A stretch of DNA of 64,000 nt from Clostridia bacterium (GCA_022791055.1 JAAVYI010000004.1:1-64000); one strand, 5' to 3'; counted from the first letter of the stretch, positions 1 through 9,199 are shown. Numbers and translations: made by a program. The notes: generated by a model not told the origin, from the letters alone.

Positions 1-203
1 GCAACGACGACCAGCTTGCAGCATAGCTGCTGCGCCGCTTTAGCTAAAAAATGTCCCCCCGGACATTTTTTACGGCACACGGTGCCGCCGCGTCGCGCCC
101 TACGGGAAGCGATAATGTCCGAAAGTTGTACGAGGTTGCGGCAATTCGGCTAATAACATTGTACACTCTTTTTCCTTTCCCGTTACGACAAATCGTCTTG
201 ACA

Positions 204-329
204 TATAAAGAGGATTCCAAAGACTTAGTCTTTGGCAGTTGCGAGGGACCTTATAAGAGGGGGAACACAGTCTGAAGTGTTCCCCCTCTTATACGGCTTT
301 TCGCTTACCTTTTGCCGCCAAAAGGTAAG
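204..329 (-). repeat. Three-hairpin intergenic element, copy A
   Basis: The region 1-390 has no credible gene. It carries a composite element downstream of the acyltransferase. On the plus strand, 217-224 pairs with 228-235 (CCAAAGAC around TTA), 253-268 pairs perfectly over 16 bp with 277-292 around the 8-base loop AGTCTGAA, and 304-314 pairs with 319-329 around CCGC. Read on the strand of the upstream gene, the order is stop codon, CTTTTG-type hairpin, GACAC hairpin, GTCTT hairpin. Similar copies lie downstream of ecfT, the AraC gene and the ABC exporter. Positions 1-200 hold nothing I recognise. Confidence 0.75.
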
Positions 330-390
330 ATTATCTTTTATAGACTTTCCCAAAGGCTAAAGATATGTTCCTTTTGAATCGCAAAAGTCC

Positions 391-1269
391 TTAAGAAAGC
401 TCCGCGTACTGCTCGTACGCCTGTTTCATGAACGTTTCGGCCTCGTCCCGCATTCGGTCGGCGGCCGGCTTGACGCCGAGACTTACGTCGGGTCGTATCG
501 GCTGCCCGATGACGACGGTGATCGGCGCATGTAAGTGCAACAACTTACGCAGACGGCCGGGCTTACGGTAGGCGTAGAAGATCGGCACGACGGGCGCATC
601 GAACTTTAATGCGTACAGAAACGCGCCTTGCTTTAACGGACGCGGCGGCGGGTAGTTGCCCCACATGCTTTGTTCGGCATAGAAATGCACAAAGCCCTTT
701 TTCGCAACTTTTTCGAGCGCCTTGTTGAAATTGCGCATGGCCGCAAGATCGGAGCCGAACGGCATGACGCCCGCCGCTTTCATGATCGGGCGCACCGGGC
801 CGCGGCCGACGTTGCCGGGGGCGGCGGTGATCTTCAAGCGACGGAATGCGGCCACCCGTTTGATCAGCAGCGGATCGAGATATGCGATATGATTGGATAC
901 GGTGACAGCCCGCTTCACCCCGCGCAGGTTCTTGCGGCCGACGACGCGGATCCCGAACCACACCTGCCCCAAAACAAAGCCGAAAAAAATCAGCACGAAC
1001 TGAATGAAAACTTTGAATAGCCAAAAGAACGGATTGCGCGGCAGATATGTATATTTGGCGGTGATCGGCGGCGGGTCGCGGTCTAAAGGCGTAATGGCGA
1101 CATGCGACAAACCGCGCGCGGCCAGTCCGTCGGCCAAGCGCCTGTAAATGTCGGGCGTCATCTTGCCGCGCGCTTGCACCTCGGCGAGCGCCGTTTCCCC
1201 TAAATCCGCGGGGATCTCGCCCAAAGCCACGCCCTCGCGGATCATGTTTACATAGGCTTTTGTTCGCAT
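391..1269 (-). CDS. PlsC-type 1-acylglycerol-3-phosphate acyltransferase-like protein
   Basis: Likely membrane-bound acyltransferase of the PlsC (LPLAT) family, which transfers an acyl chain to a lysophosphatidate-type acceptor. The HX4D catalytic motif is visible as NHIAYLD near residue 126, preceded by a hydrophobic stretch (about residues 80-105). The usual FPEGTRS block is replaced by YAEQSMW near residue 197, so the acceptor may differ from lysophosphatidate. An N-terminal extension of about 75 residues is predicted helical and of unknown role. The start at 1269 overlaps the end of the upstream glycosyltransferase gene by 22 bp, so the two are probably co-transcribed and translationally coupled; no clear ribosome binding site is seen. 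The pairing suggests glycolipid or phospholipid synthesis. Confidence 0.8.
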   Translation of the reverse strand: MRTKAYVNMIREGVALGEIPADLGETALAEVQARGKMTPDIYRRLADGLAARGLSHVAITPLDRDPPPITAKYTYLPRNPFFWLFKVFIQFVLIFFGFVLGQVWFGIRVVGRKNLRGVKRAVTVSNHIAYLDPLLIKRVAAFRRLKITAAPGNVGRGPVRPIMKAAGVMPFGSDLAAMRNFNKALEKVAKKGFVHFYAEQSMWGNYPPPRPLKQGAFLYALKFDAPVVPIFYAYRKPGRLRKLLHLHAPITVVIGQPIRPDVSLGVKPAADRMRDEAETFMKQAYEQYAELS

Positions 1270-2423
1270 GGTTTGTCGGCCACACCCGCGATGATGTCGG
1301 CGATGCGGTCGCTGCCGTTGCCTTCCGACAGCAGCGTGTCGATGTTCTTGCGGTACTCGTCTAACAGCGACGGGTCGCGCGCATAGCTTTCGACCAGTTT
1401 TTTTGCCTTACCCGCGCGGAACGCGCCCACGCCGCAGTGTAGGTGCTTGACGAACAGCTTATAATTGGCTTCCTCGATGATATGCGGACAATAATTGACC
1501 ATCAGCGGCGTGCGCATGTAAATGCTGTCGAGTAGTCCGTTCGCCCCGCCCTTGGTGATGAACACGTCGGCCGCGCGATACAGCTCGTATGCCGTATCGA
1601 GATAGCCGTACACTTTGAGCGTAATGTTGGGCTTGGTGCGGGTCTCCAACTTTTTGAACTTCTCGTACTGCTCGGTATTGTAGCCGGCGAGAAGCAACAG
1701 AGTCAGCCGCTCTTTGGACTTCATCAGCTTTTTGACATACTTTTTGGCTTTCCCCATCATATACGCCCCGTCGGCCAAAGCGACGGTAAACGTATCGGCC
1801 GGCAAGCCGTACTTTTCGCGGCATTCTTCTTTTGTGAGCGGACAGTCGGCCACTTCACTGCGGACGGACGGCGGAATGCGAATGACCTGCTCGCGCTTAA
1901 AGCCGCGCTTTAAGGCCAAGCGTTCGGCCAGTTCGGACATGACGACAAAATAGCCGTCGCGCGTTTCCCAAAACGACGGAAAAATATTGTCGGGGACATA
2001 GGTGACGACCTGGCAGTCGGGGGCGTAACGCCGCTTATACTCGACGGCGCACAGCGAAATATAGTAGTGTGTGCTGACAATGACGTCGGGCTTGCGTTTT
2101 TTGAGCGCCTCCATCATGGCCGCGAACGACTTTTTGCAAAGATAGACGTGTACCCAGCGCATCAGGCTTTGGCGGCCGAACAGCGAGATAAACGGGAAAA
2201 TGAACTTACCGAAAAATTCGCACTTATTGGTGTTGAGTACGTTGCTGTTTAAAAAATCCTCTACCTTGATGAGACGCTCGTTTCCGTCCTCCGACATGAT
2301 ATAGGATTTTACGACGTCGTATTTTTCGCCGTACTTTTCGACCATGCGGTCGTATATCGATTGCCCGGACATAATATGTCCCTGCCCGGATTTGATAAAG
2401 GTTACCAGTACTGTCGGTTTCAA
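1248..2423 (-). CDS. MGDG-synthase-like glycosyltransferase (GT28/GT-B)
   Basis: Probable glycosyltransferase using a nucleotide sugar to glycosylate a membrane lipid, related to monogalactosyldiacylglycerol synthases and MurG. The N-terminal GQGHIMSG segment corresponds to the acceptor-side glycine loop of MGDG synthases, and the C-terminal part has the GT28 pattern FITKGGANGLLDSIYMRTP. About 391 residues, a normal length. I chose the TTG start at 2423 because a GGAGG motif sits 8 bases upstream; in-frame ATG codons at 2444 and 2489 have no visible ribosome binding site. It runs directly into the PlsC-type gene. Function in diacylglycerol glycosylation is inferred from family and neighbour, not shown. 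Confidence 0.75.
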   Translation of the reverse strand: MKPTVLVTFIKSGQGHIMSGQSIYDRMVEKYGEKYDVVKSYIMSEDGNERLIKVEDFLNSNVLNTNKCEFFGKFIFPFISLFGRQSLMRWVHVYLCKKSFAAMMEALKKRKPDVIVSTHYYISLCAVEYKRRYAPDCQVVTYVPDNIFPSFWETRDGYFVVMSELAERLALKRGFKREQVIRIPPSVRSEVADCPLTKEECREKYGLPADTFTVALADGAYMMGKAKKYVKKLMKSKERLTLLLLAGYNTEQYEKFKKLETRTKPNITLKVYGYLDTAYELYRAADVFITKGGANGLLDSIYMRTPLMVNYCPHIIEEANYKLFVKHLHCGVGAFRAGKAKKLVESYARDPSLLDEYRKNIDTLLSEGNGSDRIADIIAGVADKPCEQKPM

Positions 2424-2598
2424 AAAATCTTCCTCCGTCCTCATATCGCGCAAAAAACATTCGCGCGTGGAGGATAGCTGTTTTTGCATATGGTGCTACA
2501 ATTTTACCATGATACGCCGTAAAGGTCAATCGAATTGCCTACCATTTCGGAATTTAAGCGCCTTTCACTTTTGTAATAGGCGTTAGCTATCCGATCGG

Positions 2599-4425
2599 TC
2601 AGTCGCCTTCTACCGTGCGCAACACGCGAATATGCCCGGCCGCCAGTTGAAAATAACCTTGCGTTTCATGGCTTGCACGCACCGCCTGTCCTGCGACGAT
2701 CGCCCACTGTTCGATGTGCCGCGGCGCAGACGTCACCGTCTTTTTGAGCATATCGCGGCCGTGCGCGTCGAGTAGCAGTCCCTCGCCCGCCGTCGTCCGC
2801 ACATAGGCACAGATCCCCAAATCGATATAGTCGTCGATCCCGCCGAACAGGATCTTGCCCTTATAGTCGGTCATCGACCAAGTCTCGCCGTCGACGCTGA
2901 CCATTAAATAGCCGTTGTAGACTTCCAGTTTTCGATAAGACGGCCGCACCGTGAACTTGCCGTCGGTCGACACAAAGCCGTGCAAGCCGGTCACGCTGTC
3001 GCTTACCACCGTGCCGAACGGCGTTACGGTCAACTCCGGCATACCGGCAGTGTAAAAATAGTATTCGGCCATGGTGTCGGATTTGATCACCGTCAATTTA
3101 TTCGGCTCGGTACGGAACGCAAAACGGCCGTCTTGCGTAATCGCGTCGATCGGCGTATCTTTCAGCCAGGCGCCGTCATCGTCATAAGCGACCAGCTTGC
3201 CGCCGACGACCTTGACGGACTGTCCGTCGGTAATACTGCGCGTATCGGTCTGTTTACCGTTTGCGTCGAACGCCGTCACTTGATCGGCCTCGCGGCTGAT
3301 GTACACGACGTTGCCGTTTGCGTCGATCGCTGCGCCGGATGATTCCGCACACTCGAACGGCTTGCCGTCGAGCGGCGCGATATAATGCTTGCCGTCTTTT
3401 CGAAAGCGCACGGCGAAAGCGCCGTAGACCGGCTCGACGTACATTTCGTATTCCCGCAACTTCTTGCCGTCTAAGGTATACACCGCCTTGTCGCGGATAC
3501 AGCACAGCCCGTTCGGCGTCTCGAACACCAGTCCCATGTCGACGAGCGCGCCGTCGCGCAAACGCTTGTAGGTTTTCTCATTTTCTTGCAAAAAGACGAA
3601 GGTCGCGCCGAACGTCGCGTCGTCGCGCTTTTCGACGTGCGTCATTTCCACGAGGTTTTCGTCTTTCAACCCGGTCGCAACGGCAACGCCCGCGCCGTTG
3701 TACAGCGCAATGCCGTCGCTGCGGCGCACGGTCAGCGCCGGCTCGCCCATATGGACGGCCTCGACGGTGTAGCGGTCGGCCAGTTCGACGATCTGCCGCC
3801 GCTTGAGCGAATATACGCCGTCATCGGTCAACAACAGTCCCGGCACGCCGGTCGGGGCAACGGTTTCAAACGTCACGCTGCCGCCCTGCCAACAGATCTT
3901 GATCCCGTCGGCAGAACGCACCGCGCACATGTCGGGCAACAGCGCCGCATACAAGGCGTAGTCCTCGACCGCCGTTTCGCCGTCCGTCGGCGTATAGGCG
4001 AACGCGCCCGCGCGAATCGTGTCGCCGTCGAGCAGGACGGCATAATCGCCTTTGGCGTACAGACACACATCGCCCGCCTTGACCTTGCCCAAAACTTTGC
4101 CGTCTGTATTTAAGAATCCGCGGCCGCCGCGCGTGTCGCGGTAAAAAATATGCGAGAATTTGTTTTCGTCGTCGAACACCGGTTCGATATAGGCGTAGCG
4201 ATCGCTCAGCGTGCCGCCCTCGCGCGCCAGTACGTAATGCCCGTCGAGTACGGCGACATACGCGCCGTCGACCATCGTATCGGATACATAGGTATACTCG
4301 GCCGCGTACAGTTCGGCGTTCTTTTTCCCCGACAGCACCGCCAGCACGACGGCGGTGACGATCAGCCCCATCGTGACGATAAATACGGCTATGCCGATTA
4401 TGATTTTCGTGCGCTTTTTCATCAT
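2599..4425 (-). CDS. Membrane-anchored WG-repeat beta-propeller-like protein
   Basis: A 608-residue protein with a short basic N-terminus, one transmembrane helix (about residues 8-30) and a large extracellular part. That part contains scattered WG-type repeat units such as GFLNTDGKVLG and GFVSTDGKFTVRPSYRKL, a pattern seen in putative beta-propellers; no catalytic motif is visible. Biochemical role unknown; binding or scaffolding at the cell surface is the usual guess. The start is one of two adjacent ATG codons (4425 or 4422). There is no ribosome binding site; instead a consensus promoter ends 6 bases before the first ATG, so the message may be leaderless. It lies directly downstream of truA. 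Confidence 0.75.
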   Translation of the reverse strand: MMKKRTKIIIGIAVFIVTMGLIVTAVVLAVLSGKKNAELYAAEYTYVSDTMVDGAYVAVLDGHYVLAREGGTLSDRYAYIEPVFDDENKFSHIFYRDTRGGRGFLNTDGKVLGKVKAGDVCLYAKGDYAVLLDGDTIRAGAFAYTPTDGETAVEDYALYAALLPDMCAVRSADGIKICWQGGSVTFETVAPTGVPGLLLTDDGVYSLKRRQIVELADRYTVEAVHMGEPALTVRRSDGIALYNGAGVAVATGLKDENLVEMTHVEKRDDATFGATFVFLQENEKTYKRLRDGALVDMGLVFETPNGLCCIRDKAVYTLDGKKLREYEMYVEPVYGAFAVRFRKDGKHYIAPLDGKPFECAESSGAAIDANGNVVYISREADQVTAFDANGKQTDTRSITDGQSVKVVGGKLVAYDDDGAWLKDTPIDAITQDGRFAFRTEPNKLTVIKSDTMAEYYFYTAGMPELTVTPFGTVVSDSVTGLHGFVSTDGKFTVRPSYRKLEVYNGYLMVSVDGETWSMTDYKGKILFGGIDDYIDLGICAYVRTTAGEGLLLDAHGRDMLKKTVTSAPRHIEQWAIVAGQAVRASHETQGYFQLAAGHIRVLRTVEGD

Positions 4426-4431
4426 ATCGAT

Positions 4432-4460
4432 ATTATACTCTACTTTTGTCCATTCGTCAA
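4432..4460 (-). promoter_or_regulatory. Sigma-70-type promoter for the WG-repeat gene, predicted leaderless
   Basis: On the minus strand TTGACG (4460-4455), a 17-base spacer and TATAAT (4437-4432) match the housekeeping promoter closely. Only six bases separate the -10 box from the ATG at 4425, so transcription should begin at or beside the start codon. The -35 box overlaps the truA stop codon. Confidence 0.75.
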
Positions 4461-5215
4461 GTCGCGGCGCGGTCTGTCCCGCGGTTTTCATACTCTACAC
4501 ACAATAAGTACAATCCATGCGCCGGTGCGGTGTCGCGCGCTGCGGTGCGGTCGCGGGCGGCCAAGATCGCGGCCACGCCGTCGGCGGAAAGTTGCCCGCG
4601 GCCTACGCGCAATAGTAGGCCGACCATGATGCGCACCATGTTGTATAAAAAGCCGTCGGCCGTCACCTTAAAATACAGCTCGTCGCCGCGCGCGAACACA
4701 TCGGCCACATACACCGTGCGTTCGGTCGTCGTCGTGTCGGCATTCGCCGCGCACAGCGACGCAAAGTCTTGCCGCCCGACAAACCGCGCGGCCGCCCGTT
4801 GCATGGCGTCGACGTCGAGCGGCTCGACACGGAGCGCCCGACCGCTGTAGATCGCGCGTTCGACGTCGCCGACGTACATGCGGTACACATACGTTTTGCG
4901 CTTGGCCGAAAAACGCGCATGGAAATCGGGCGCAACTTGTTCTGCCGTCAATACGCGAATGTCGCGCGGCAAATAGCGATTGAGGCCGCCGACGAACGCC
5001 GACGCACCCCACGTCTTATCGGTATCGAAATGCACGACCTGCCCCAAGGCGTGTACGCCCGCATCGGTGCGGCCGCTCGCTACTACGCCGATCTTTTCAC
5101 CGGTCAGTTTCTCGAGCGCCGTCTCCAGAGCGCCTTGCACGGTCGTTTGCCCCGGTTGCACCTGCCACCCCGCATACGCCGTCCCCACATAATCGATTGT
5201 CAAACATATGCGCAT
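4457..5215 (-). CDS. truA: tRNA pseudouridine(38-40) synthase TruA
   Basis: Converts uridines 38, 39 and 40 of the tRNA anticodon arm to pseudouridine. The catalytic aspartate lies in the family motif GRTDAGVHA near residue 52; the N-terminal TIDYVGTAYAGWQVQ and the later GFLYNMVRIMVG segments are also typical. At 252 residues it has the usual length for bacterial TruA. The ATG at 5215 is the start of the family's conserved N-terminus. A stretch of about 420 bp without a gene separates it from ecfT upstream, although in many Firmicutes truA follows ecfT directly, so the same gene order is kept here. Confidence 0.96.
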   Translation of the reverse strand: MRICLTIDYVGTAYAGWQVQPGQTTVQGALETALEKLTGEKIGVVASGRTDAGVHALGQVVHFDTDKTWGASAFVGGLNRYLPRDIRVLTAEQVAPDFHARFSAKRKTYVYRMYVGDVERAIYSGRALRVEPLDVDAMQRAAARFVGRQDFASLCAANADTTTTERTVYVADVFARGDELYFKVTADGFLYNMVRIMVGLLLRVGRGQLSADGVAAILAARDRTAARDTAPAHGLYLLCVEYENRGTDRAAT

Positions 5216-5414
5216 ATGTGCACTCCCTATTTGTTTTCGGCCGATTGCGACGCGGCGCTACGTGACTCGCTTTCGCTCGCACTTGCTTGACCCGCGTCGG
5301 CCGAACGCTATACGGACTCGCCGCACGCGGCTCGTGAATTTAAAACGGCGTTCGCTTACGCTCTGCGCCTAGTCCAAATTGTCTTGCTCACCGCTCGCCA
5401 ATTTTCAAGGGTCG

Positions 5415-5441
5415 CACTTTGCGGCACATGTCCGCAAAGTG
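5415..5441. other. Perfect 10-bp hairpin between ecfT and truA
   Basis: CACTTTGCGG and CCGCAAAGTG pair perfectly around a 7-base loop. No T-run follows on either strand, so it is not a canonical terminator. The rest of 5216-5560 is non-coding with no recognisable feature. Confidence 0.5.
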
Positions 5442-5564
5442 TTCCATCCTTGATTGTCATTTTCACACCTATAGTTACCTTTGTTTACGGGAAACCGCTT
5501 GTACTTCTTTTCCGAATAACTACCATGCAACACGGGTCAAGGGGATCCCCCTTGTCGTTGCGGG

Positions 5565-5629
5565 GGTCCGGGGACACAGTCGAAAGTGTCACCGGCGCCT
5601 TTTGGTACTTTTCGGCGCACGAAAAGTAC
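5565..5629 (-). repeat. Three-hairpin intergenic element, copy C (degenerate)
   Basis: Two of the three hairpins are present just downstream of the ecfT stop codon: a perfect 10-bp stem 5605-5614 with 5620-5629 (loop GCGCA), then a GACAC-type stem around the loop AGTCGAAA near 5570-5588. On the ecfT strand the loop reads TTTCGACT, as in the copy behind the AraC gene. Confidence 0.6.
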
Positions 5630-5634
5630 ATCTT

Positions 5635-6477
5635 TTATAAAATCGCAAACGGCAACATGGCCACCCACCCGAACCAGTCGTAACGCAACAACAAAATGAC
5701 GAAGAACACCGCCGCCATGAAGAGGAATGCGACGAGATCGCTTAGGCGGAACCGCAACACTTTCATGCGGGTGCGCCCTTTCGCGCCGCGGTAGCAACGC
5801 GAATCCATAGCGTCGGCCAACTCGTCGGCACGGCGGAAGGACGAGACGAACAGCGGAATGAGTACGGGAATGAGCGCTTTGGCGCGTTTGAACAGGTTGC
5901 CCGATTCGAAGTCGGCGCCGCGCGCTTTTTGCGCGTTGATGATCTTGTCGGTCTCCTCGATCAGCGTCGGGATCAGCCGCAGGGCGATACTCATGATGAT
6001 CGCAAGCTCGTGGATCGGCAGTTTGATGAGTGCAAGCGGCTTTAACAGGCTTTCCAAACCGTCGGTCAACTCGACCGGCGTGGTGGTCAGCGTCAACAGC
6101 GCCGGTCCCATAACAAGCAGGATCAGGCGCAGGCTGAGTTTGGCCGCGCTGATCAAGCCCTGCCAGTACAGGTGAAAGATCCACCATTCGGCGATCAGGT
6201 CGCTCGCCTCCCCCTTGTAAAACAGGAAGGTCAGCACCATGGTAAACAGCACGAGGAAGATGACGGCGCGCACGCTTTTTAGTACCTTGCCGATCGGCAC
6301 GCGCGAAAACAGGATCATCACAAGCAGTGTAAGCGCCATGATCCCGAAACCGGTGAACGTGCGAATAAAGAACAGCGCGACGATATAGAGAATGACGAGG
6401 ATCAGCTTGTTGCGCGGGTCGAGACGGTGGACGGGCGACGAAACGGGATAGTACTGCCCGAAAGAAATATCACGCAC
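5635..6477 (-). CDS. ecfT: ECF transporter transmembrane subunit EcfT
   Basis: Membrane coupling subunit of an energy-coupling-factor transporter for vitamins or metal ions. The 280-residue protein has several hydrophobic helices and the two cytoplasmic coupling-helix motifs: AQKARGADF near residue 185 and a variant second motif, SRCYRGAKGRT, near residue 230. It overlaps ecfA2 by 8 bp, consistent with a single ecfA1-ecfA2-ecfT transcript. No substrate-binding S component is encoded nearby, as expected for the shared group II module that serves several S proteins elsewhere in the genome. Confidence 0.95.
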   Translation of the reverse strand: MRDISFGQYYPVSSPVHRLDPRNKLILVILYIVALFFIRTFTGFGIMALTLLVMILFSRVPIGKVLKSVRAVIFLVLFTMVLTFLFYKGEASDLIAEWWIFHLYWQGLISAAKLSLRLILLVMGPALLTLTTTPVELTDGLESLLKPLALIKLPIHELAIIMSIALRLIPTLIEETDKIINAQKARGADFESGNLFKRAKALIPVLIPLFVSSFRRADELADAMDSRCYRGAKGRTRMKVLRFRLSDLVAFLFMAAVFFVILLLRYDWFGWVAMLPFAIL

Positions 6478-7327
6478 GGCGCACCCCCTTTGCCGCGAGG
6501 ATCTCGTCGATCAGTTCCTCTTCGGTCATGACATCGCGCCGCACCGGCAGACCGCCGTCGGCCAGTTTGTTGGCGAGCGCGGTCACCGTCGGCATTTCGA
6601 GGTGCGCTTGCTCCAATAGCTCGCGTTTGGAGAACAGCTCGCGCGGCTCGAACACGCCCAACAATTTGCCGCCCGACAGCACGGCCAAGCGGTTGCAGCA
6701 GCGTGCGATCTCGTCCATGTTGTGGCTGATCATGACAATGGTCGGACACGTCTGTTTGATCTTGCCGATCAGCTCCAAAATCTCGTGCTTACCGCGCGGA
6801 TCGAGGCCGGCCGTCGGCTCGTCGAGTATGAGAATTTTCGGTTGCATGGCAATGACTCCGGCAATCGCCACGCGGCGCTTTTGCCCGCCCGACAGCTCGA
6901 ACGGCGAGCGTTCGGCCACTGCGTCGGCGTCGAGGCCTACGGCGGTCAACGCCGCGTATGCGCTCGCGCGCGCCTCGTCCTCTTTCATGCCGACGTTCTT
7001 GCAACCGAACATGACGTCCTTTAGTACGGTTTCGTCGAACAGCTGATATTCGGGATATTGAAACACCATGCCGACGCGCTTACGTAGCCCCTTATAGTCG
7101 ATCTTTTTAACGGACAGGTCGAACTCGTCGATGACTACCGTGCCGCTTGTGACGCGCGTCAAGGCGTTCAAATGGCCGATGAGCGTCGATTTGCCGCTGC
7201 CGGTGTGGCCGACGATGCCGAAAAAATCGCCGTCACGGATCTCGAACGAAACGCTGTCGAGCGCCTTTTTCTCGAACGGCGTTTTGGGCGAATAGATATA
7301 GGAAAGGTTTTCGATCTTTACCGGCAT
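6470..7327 (-). CDS. ecfA2: ECF transporter ATPase EcfA2
   Basis: ATP-hydrolysing subunit that pairs with EcfA1 on EcfT. Walker A GHTGSGKST near residue 40, signature LSGGQKRRVAIAG and Walker B ILILDEPTAGLD are all intact, with the H-loop in MISHNMDEIA. The start at 7327 (MPVKIENLSYIY) matches the family N-terminus and overlaps the end of ecfA1 by 10 bp; an upstream in-frame extension has no family similarity. The protein is 285 residues, the usual EcfA2 length. Confidence 0.95.
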   Translation of the reverse strand: MPVKIENLSYIYSPKTPFEKKALDSVSFEIRDGDFFGIVGHTGSGKSTLIGHLNALTRVTSGTVVIDEFDLSVKKIDYKGLRKRVGMVFQYPEYQLFDETVLKDVMFGCKNVGMKEDEARASAYAALTAVGLDADAVAERSPFELSGGQKRRVAIAGVIAMQPKILILDEPTAGLDPRGKHEILELIGKIKQTCPTIVMISHNMDEIARCCNRLAVLSGGKLLGVFEPRELFSKRELLEQAHLEMPTVTALANKLADGGLPVRRDVMTEEELIDEILAAKGVRRA

Positions 7328-8145
7328 AGCGCACCTGCCAGCTGTTCGTCGGTGACGATGTCCTCGGGCAATTCGAGGCCGGCCGCGCGCAGTCGGTCGG
7401 CGACGGAGCAAGCGAGCGGCAACTCGAGACCGGCGTCTTTCAGTTCGGCCGCGCGGCGAAACACTTCCACCCCGCCGTCGGCCAAAACGCGGCCGCCGTT
7501 CATGACGATGATACGGTCGGCCAATGCGGCTTCTTCCATAAAGTGCGTGATCATGACGACCGTCATATTTTCCTGCCGATTTAAGCGCATGACGACGTCC
7601 ATCACCTCTTTGCGCCCCTGCGGGTCGAGCATGGCCGTCGACTCGTCAAGCACCATGACGCGCGGCTTGATCGCCAACACGCCGGCGATCGCAATGCGCT
7701 GTTTTTGCCCGCCGCTCAGTCGAAACGGCGTGCCGCGCTTGTGTTCGGACATCCCGACGGCTTCGAGCGCGAAATCGACGCGCTGCCGAATTTCGGCCGG
7801 CGGCAGCCCCAAATTTTCCGGGCCGAACGCCACGTCGTCCTCGATAATGGTCGCGATCATCTGATTGTCGGGGTTTTGGAACACGACGCCGACCGACTTG
7901 CGAATGTCGAACAGATTTTTCTTGTCGGCCGTATCCATTCCTGCGACCTTGACGCGTCCCTTGCCGGGCAACAGCAAGCCGTTCATCAGGCGCGCGACCG
8001 TCGATTTGCCCGAGCCGTTATGCCCGACAAGCGCGACGAACGCGCCCTCTTCGATCGAAAAGGACACGCCGCCGAGTGCGCGGGTCTCGCCCTCGTAGCC
8101 TTCGTTATAGGTGTATTCAACGTCTTGAAATTCGATGATCGGCAT
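7318..8145 (-). CDS. ecfA1: ECF transporter ATPase EcfA1
   Basis: First gene of the ECF module and partner ATPase of EcfA2. Walker A GHNGSGKST, Q-loop VFQNPDNQ, signature LSGGQKQRIAIAG and Walker B VMVLDESTAMLD are present. The protein has 275 residues, normal for the family. An AGGAG motif lies about 15 bases upstream of the ATG, further than usual. A promoter candidate lies about 50-75 bp upstream. Confidence 0.94.
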   Translation of the reverse strand: MPIIEFQDVEYTYNEGYEGETRALGGVSFSIEEGAFVALVGHNGSGKSTVARLMNGLLLPGKGRVKVAGMDTADKKNLFDIRKSVGVVFQNPDNQMIATIIEDDVAFGPENLGLPPAEIRQRVDFALEAVGMSEHKRGTPFRLSGGQKQRIAIAGVLAIKPRVMVLDESTAMLDPQGRKEVMDVVMRLNRQENMTVVMITHFMEEAALADRIIVMNGGRVLADGGVEVFRRAAELKDAGLELPLACSVADRLRAAGLELPEDIVTDEQLAGALCR

Positions 8146-8194
8146 GGTCTTATGCTCGTTCTCCTGTTTGCCCGAAAAAGCGGTATACGATAGT

Positions 8195-8223
8195 AGTATA
8201 CCATTTCGGCGCGCAAAAGTAAA
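8195..8223 (-). promoter_or_regulatory. Candidate promoter of the ecfA1-ecfA2-ecfT operon
   Basis: On the minus strand TTTACT (8223-8218), a 17-base spacer and TATACT (8200-8195). The -10 box overlaps a 7-bp interrupted palindrome (GGTATAC at 8183-8189 and GTATACC at 8196-8202) that could be an operator. Confidence 0.5.
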
Positions 8224-8315
8224 TCAGTTTATCGGTTTGCAAAAAAATTTCACATAGCCGGCTGTACTTTTTAGCGATTTCTTGTCACTCACGCGCAAAA
8301 AATGTACGCAATGCC

Positions 8316-8344
8316 TTGCATTCGCCCATAAACTGTGCTATAAT
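8316..8344 (+). promoter_or_regulatory. Sigma-70-type promoter of parA
   Basis: TTGCAT (8316-8321), a 17-base spacer and TATAAT (8339-8344), followed by a leader of about 35 bases and a GGAGG motif at 8376-8380 before the parA ATG. Confidence 0.8.
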
Positions 8345-8384
8345 AAACATGAAAATTCGTTTACGGGACTACCATGGAGGACTT

Positions 8385-9197
8385 ATGTCGAAGATCATAG
8401 CCGTCGCCAACCAAAAAGGCGGCGTGGGAAAAACCACCACCAGCGTCAACCTGTCGGGATATTTGGCCGCCATGGGCAAACGCGTATTGCTGATCGACAT
8501 CGACCCGCAGGGCAACGCCTCGTCGGGTCTCGGCGTCGACAAACGCAAGCTGGAGTTTTCCTCCTACAGCGTGTTGGTCGGCGACGCCGAGGCGCGCGAG
8601 GCGATCCGCCCGACCGGCGTCGAGCGTCTGCATATCATTCCGTCGAACATCGACTTGGCCGGCGCCGAGGTCGAACTGGTCGGCATGAACAACCGCGAAA
8701 GCGTGCTGAAAGTCGCGCTTGCGCCGCTTAGAAATACTTACGACTATATGCTGATCGACTGCCCGCCCAGCTTGGGGCTGCTGACGGTCAACGCCTTGAC
8801 CGCGGCCGACAGCGTACTCATTCCCATTCAGGGCGAGTATTTCGCGCTCGAAGGCCTGGGACAGCTGATGAACACGATCAAGCTCGCCAAAAAGCACCTC
8901 AACGCGCTACTGGAAGTCGAGGGCGTCGTTTTGACCATGTACGACGCACGCAGCAACCTGGTCAACAGCGTGGCCGACGAAATTTTGAAGTTCTTCGGCA
9001 AAAAGGTGTTCAACACCCGTATCCCCCGCAGCATTCGTTTGGCCGAAGCGCCCAGCTACGGAATGCCGATCATGCAGTACGAGCCGCGCTCGTCCGGGTC
9101 GCTGGCGTATAAAGCGCTGTGCGAGGAACTTTTGATGCGCAACCACGACACGTACACGCCGATCGAAAACGTCAGTGTCTTACGCAAACCGCTGTAA
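8385..9197 (+). CDS. parA: ParA/Soj-family chromosome-partitioning ATPase
   Basis: ATPase that, with ParB bound at parS, segregates chromosome origins and in Firmicutes also modulates DnaA. The deviant Walker A motif KGGVGKTT is at about residues 11-18, followed by DIDPQGNASSG (switch I) and the DCPPSLG Walker B region. It has 270 residues, the length of chromosomal Soj. The ATG at 8385 follows GGAGG by four bases; an upstream in-frame ATG would add 23 non-homologous residues. Unusually, no parB follows: the next gene, two bases downstream, encodes an AraC regulator. parB may be elsewhere, or this could be a non-partition ParA; the sequence itself looks like ordinary Soj. Confidence 0.92.
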   Translation: MSKIIAVANQKGGVGKTTTSVNLSGYLAAMGKRVLLIDIDPQGNASSGLGVDKRKLEFSSYSVLVGDAEAREAIRPTGVERLHIIPSNIDLAGAEVELVGMNNRESVLKVALAPLRNTYDYMLIDCPPSLGLLTVNALTAADSVLIPIQGEYFALEGLGQLMNTIKLAKKHLNALLEVEGVVLTMYDARSNLVNSVADEILKFFGKKVFNTRIPRSIRLAEAPSYGMPIMQYEPRSSGSLAYKALCEELLMRNHDTYTPIENVSVLRKPL

Positions 9198-9199
9198 AG

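Noticed and set aside
51-275. Small plus-strand open frame near the left edge
   Set aside because: It runs through the hairpin element, lacks a ribosome binding site and has no recognisable protein features.
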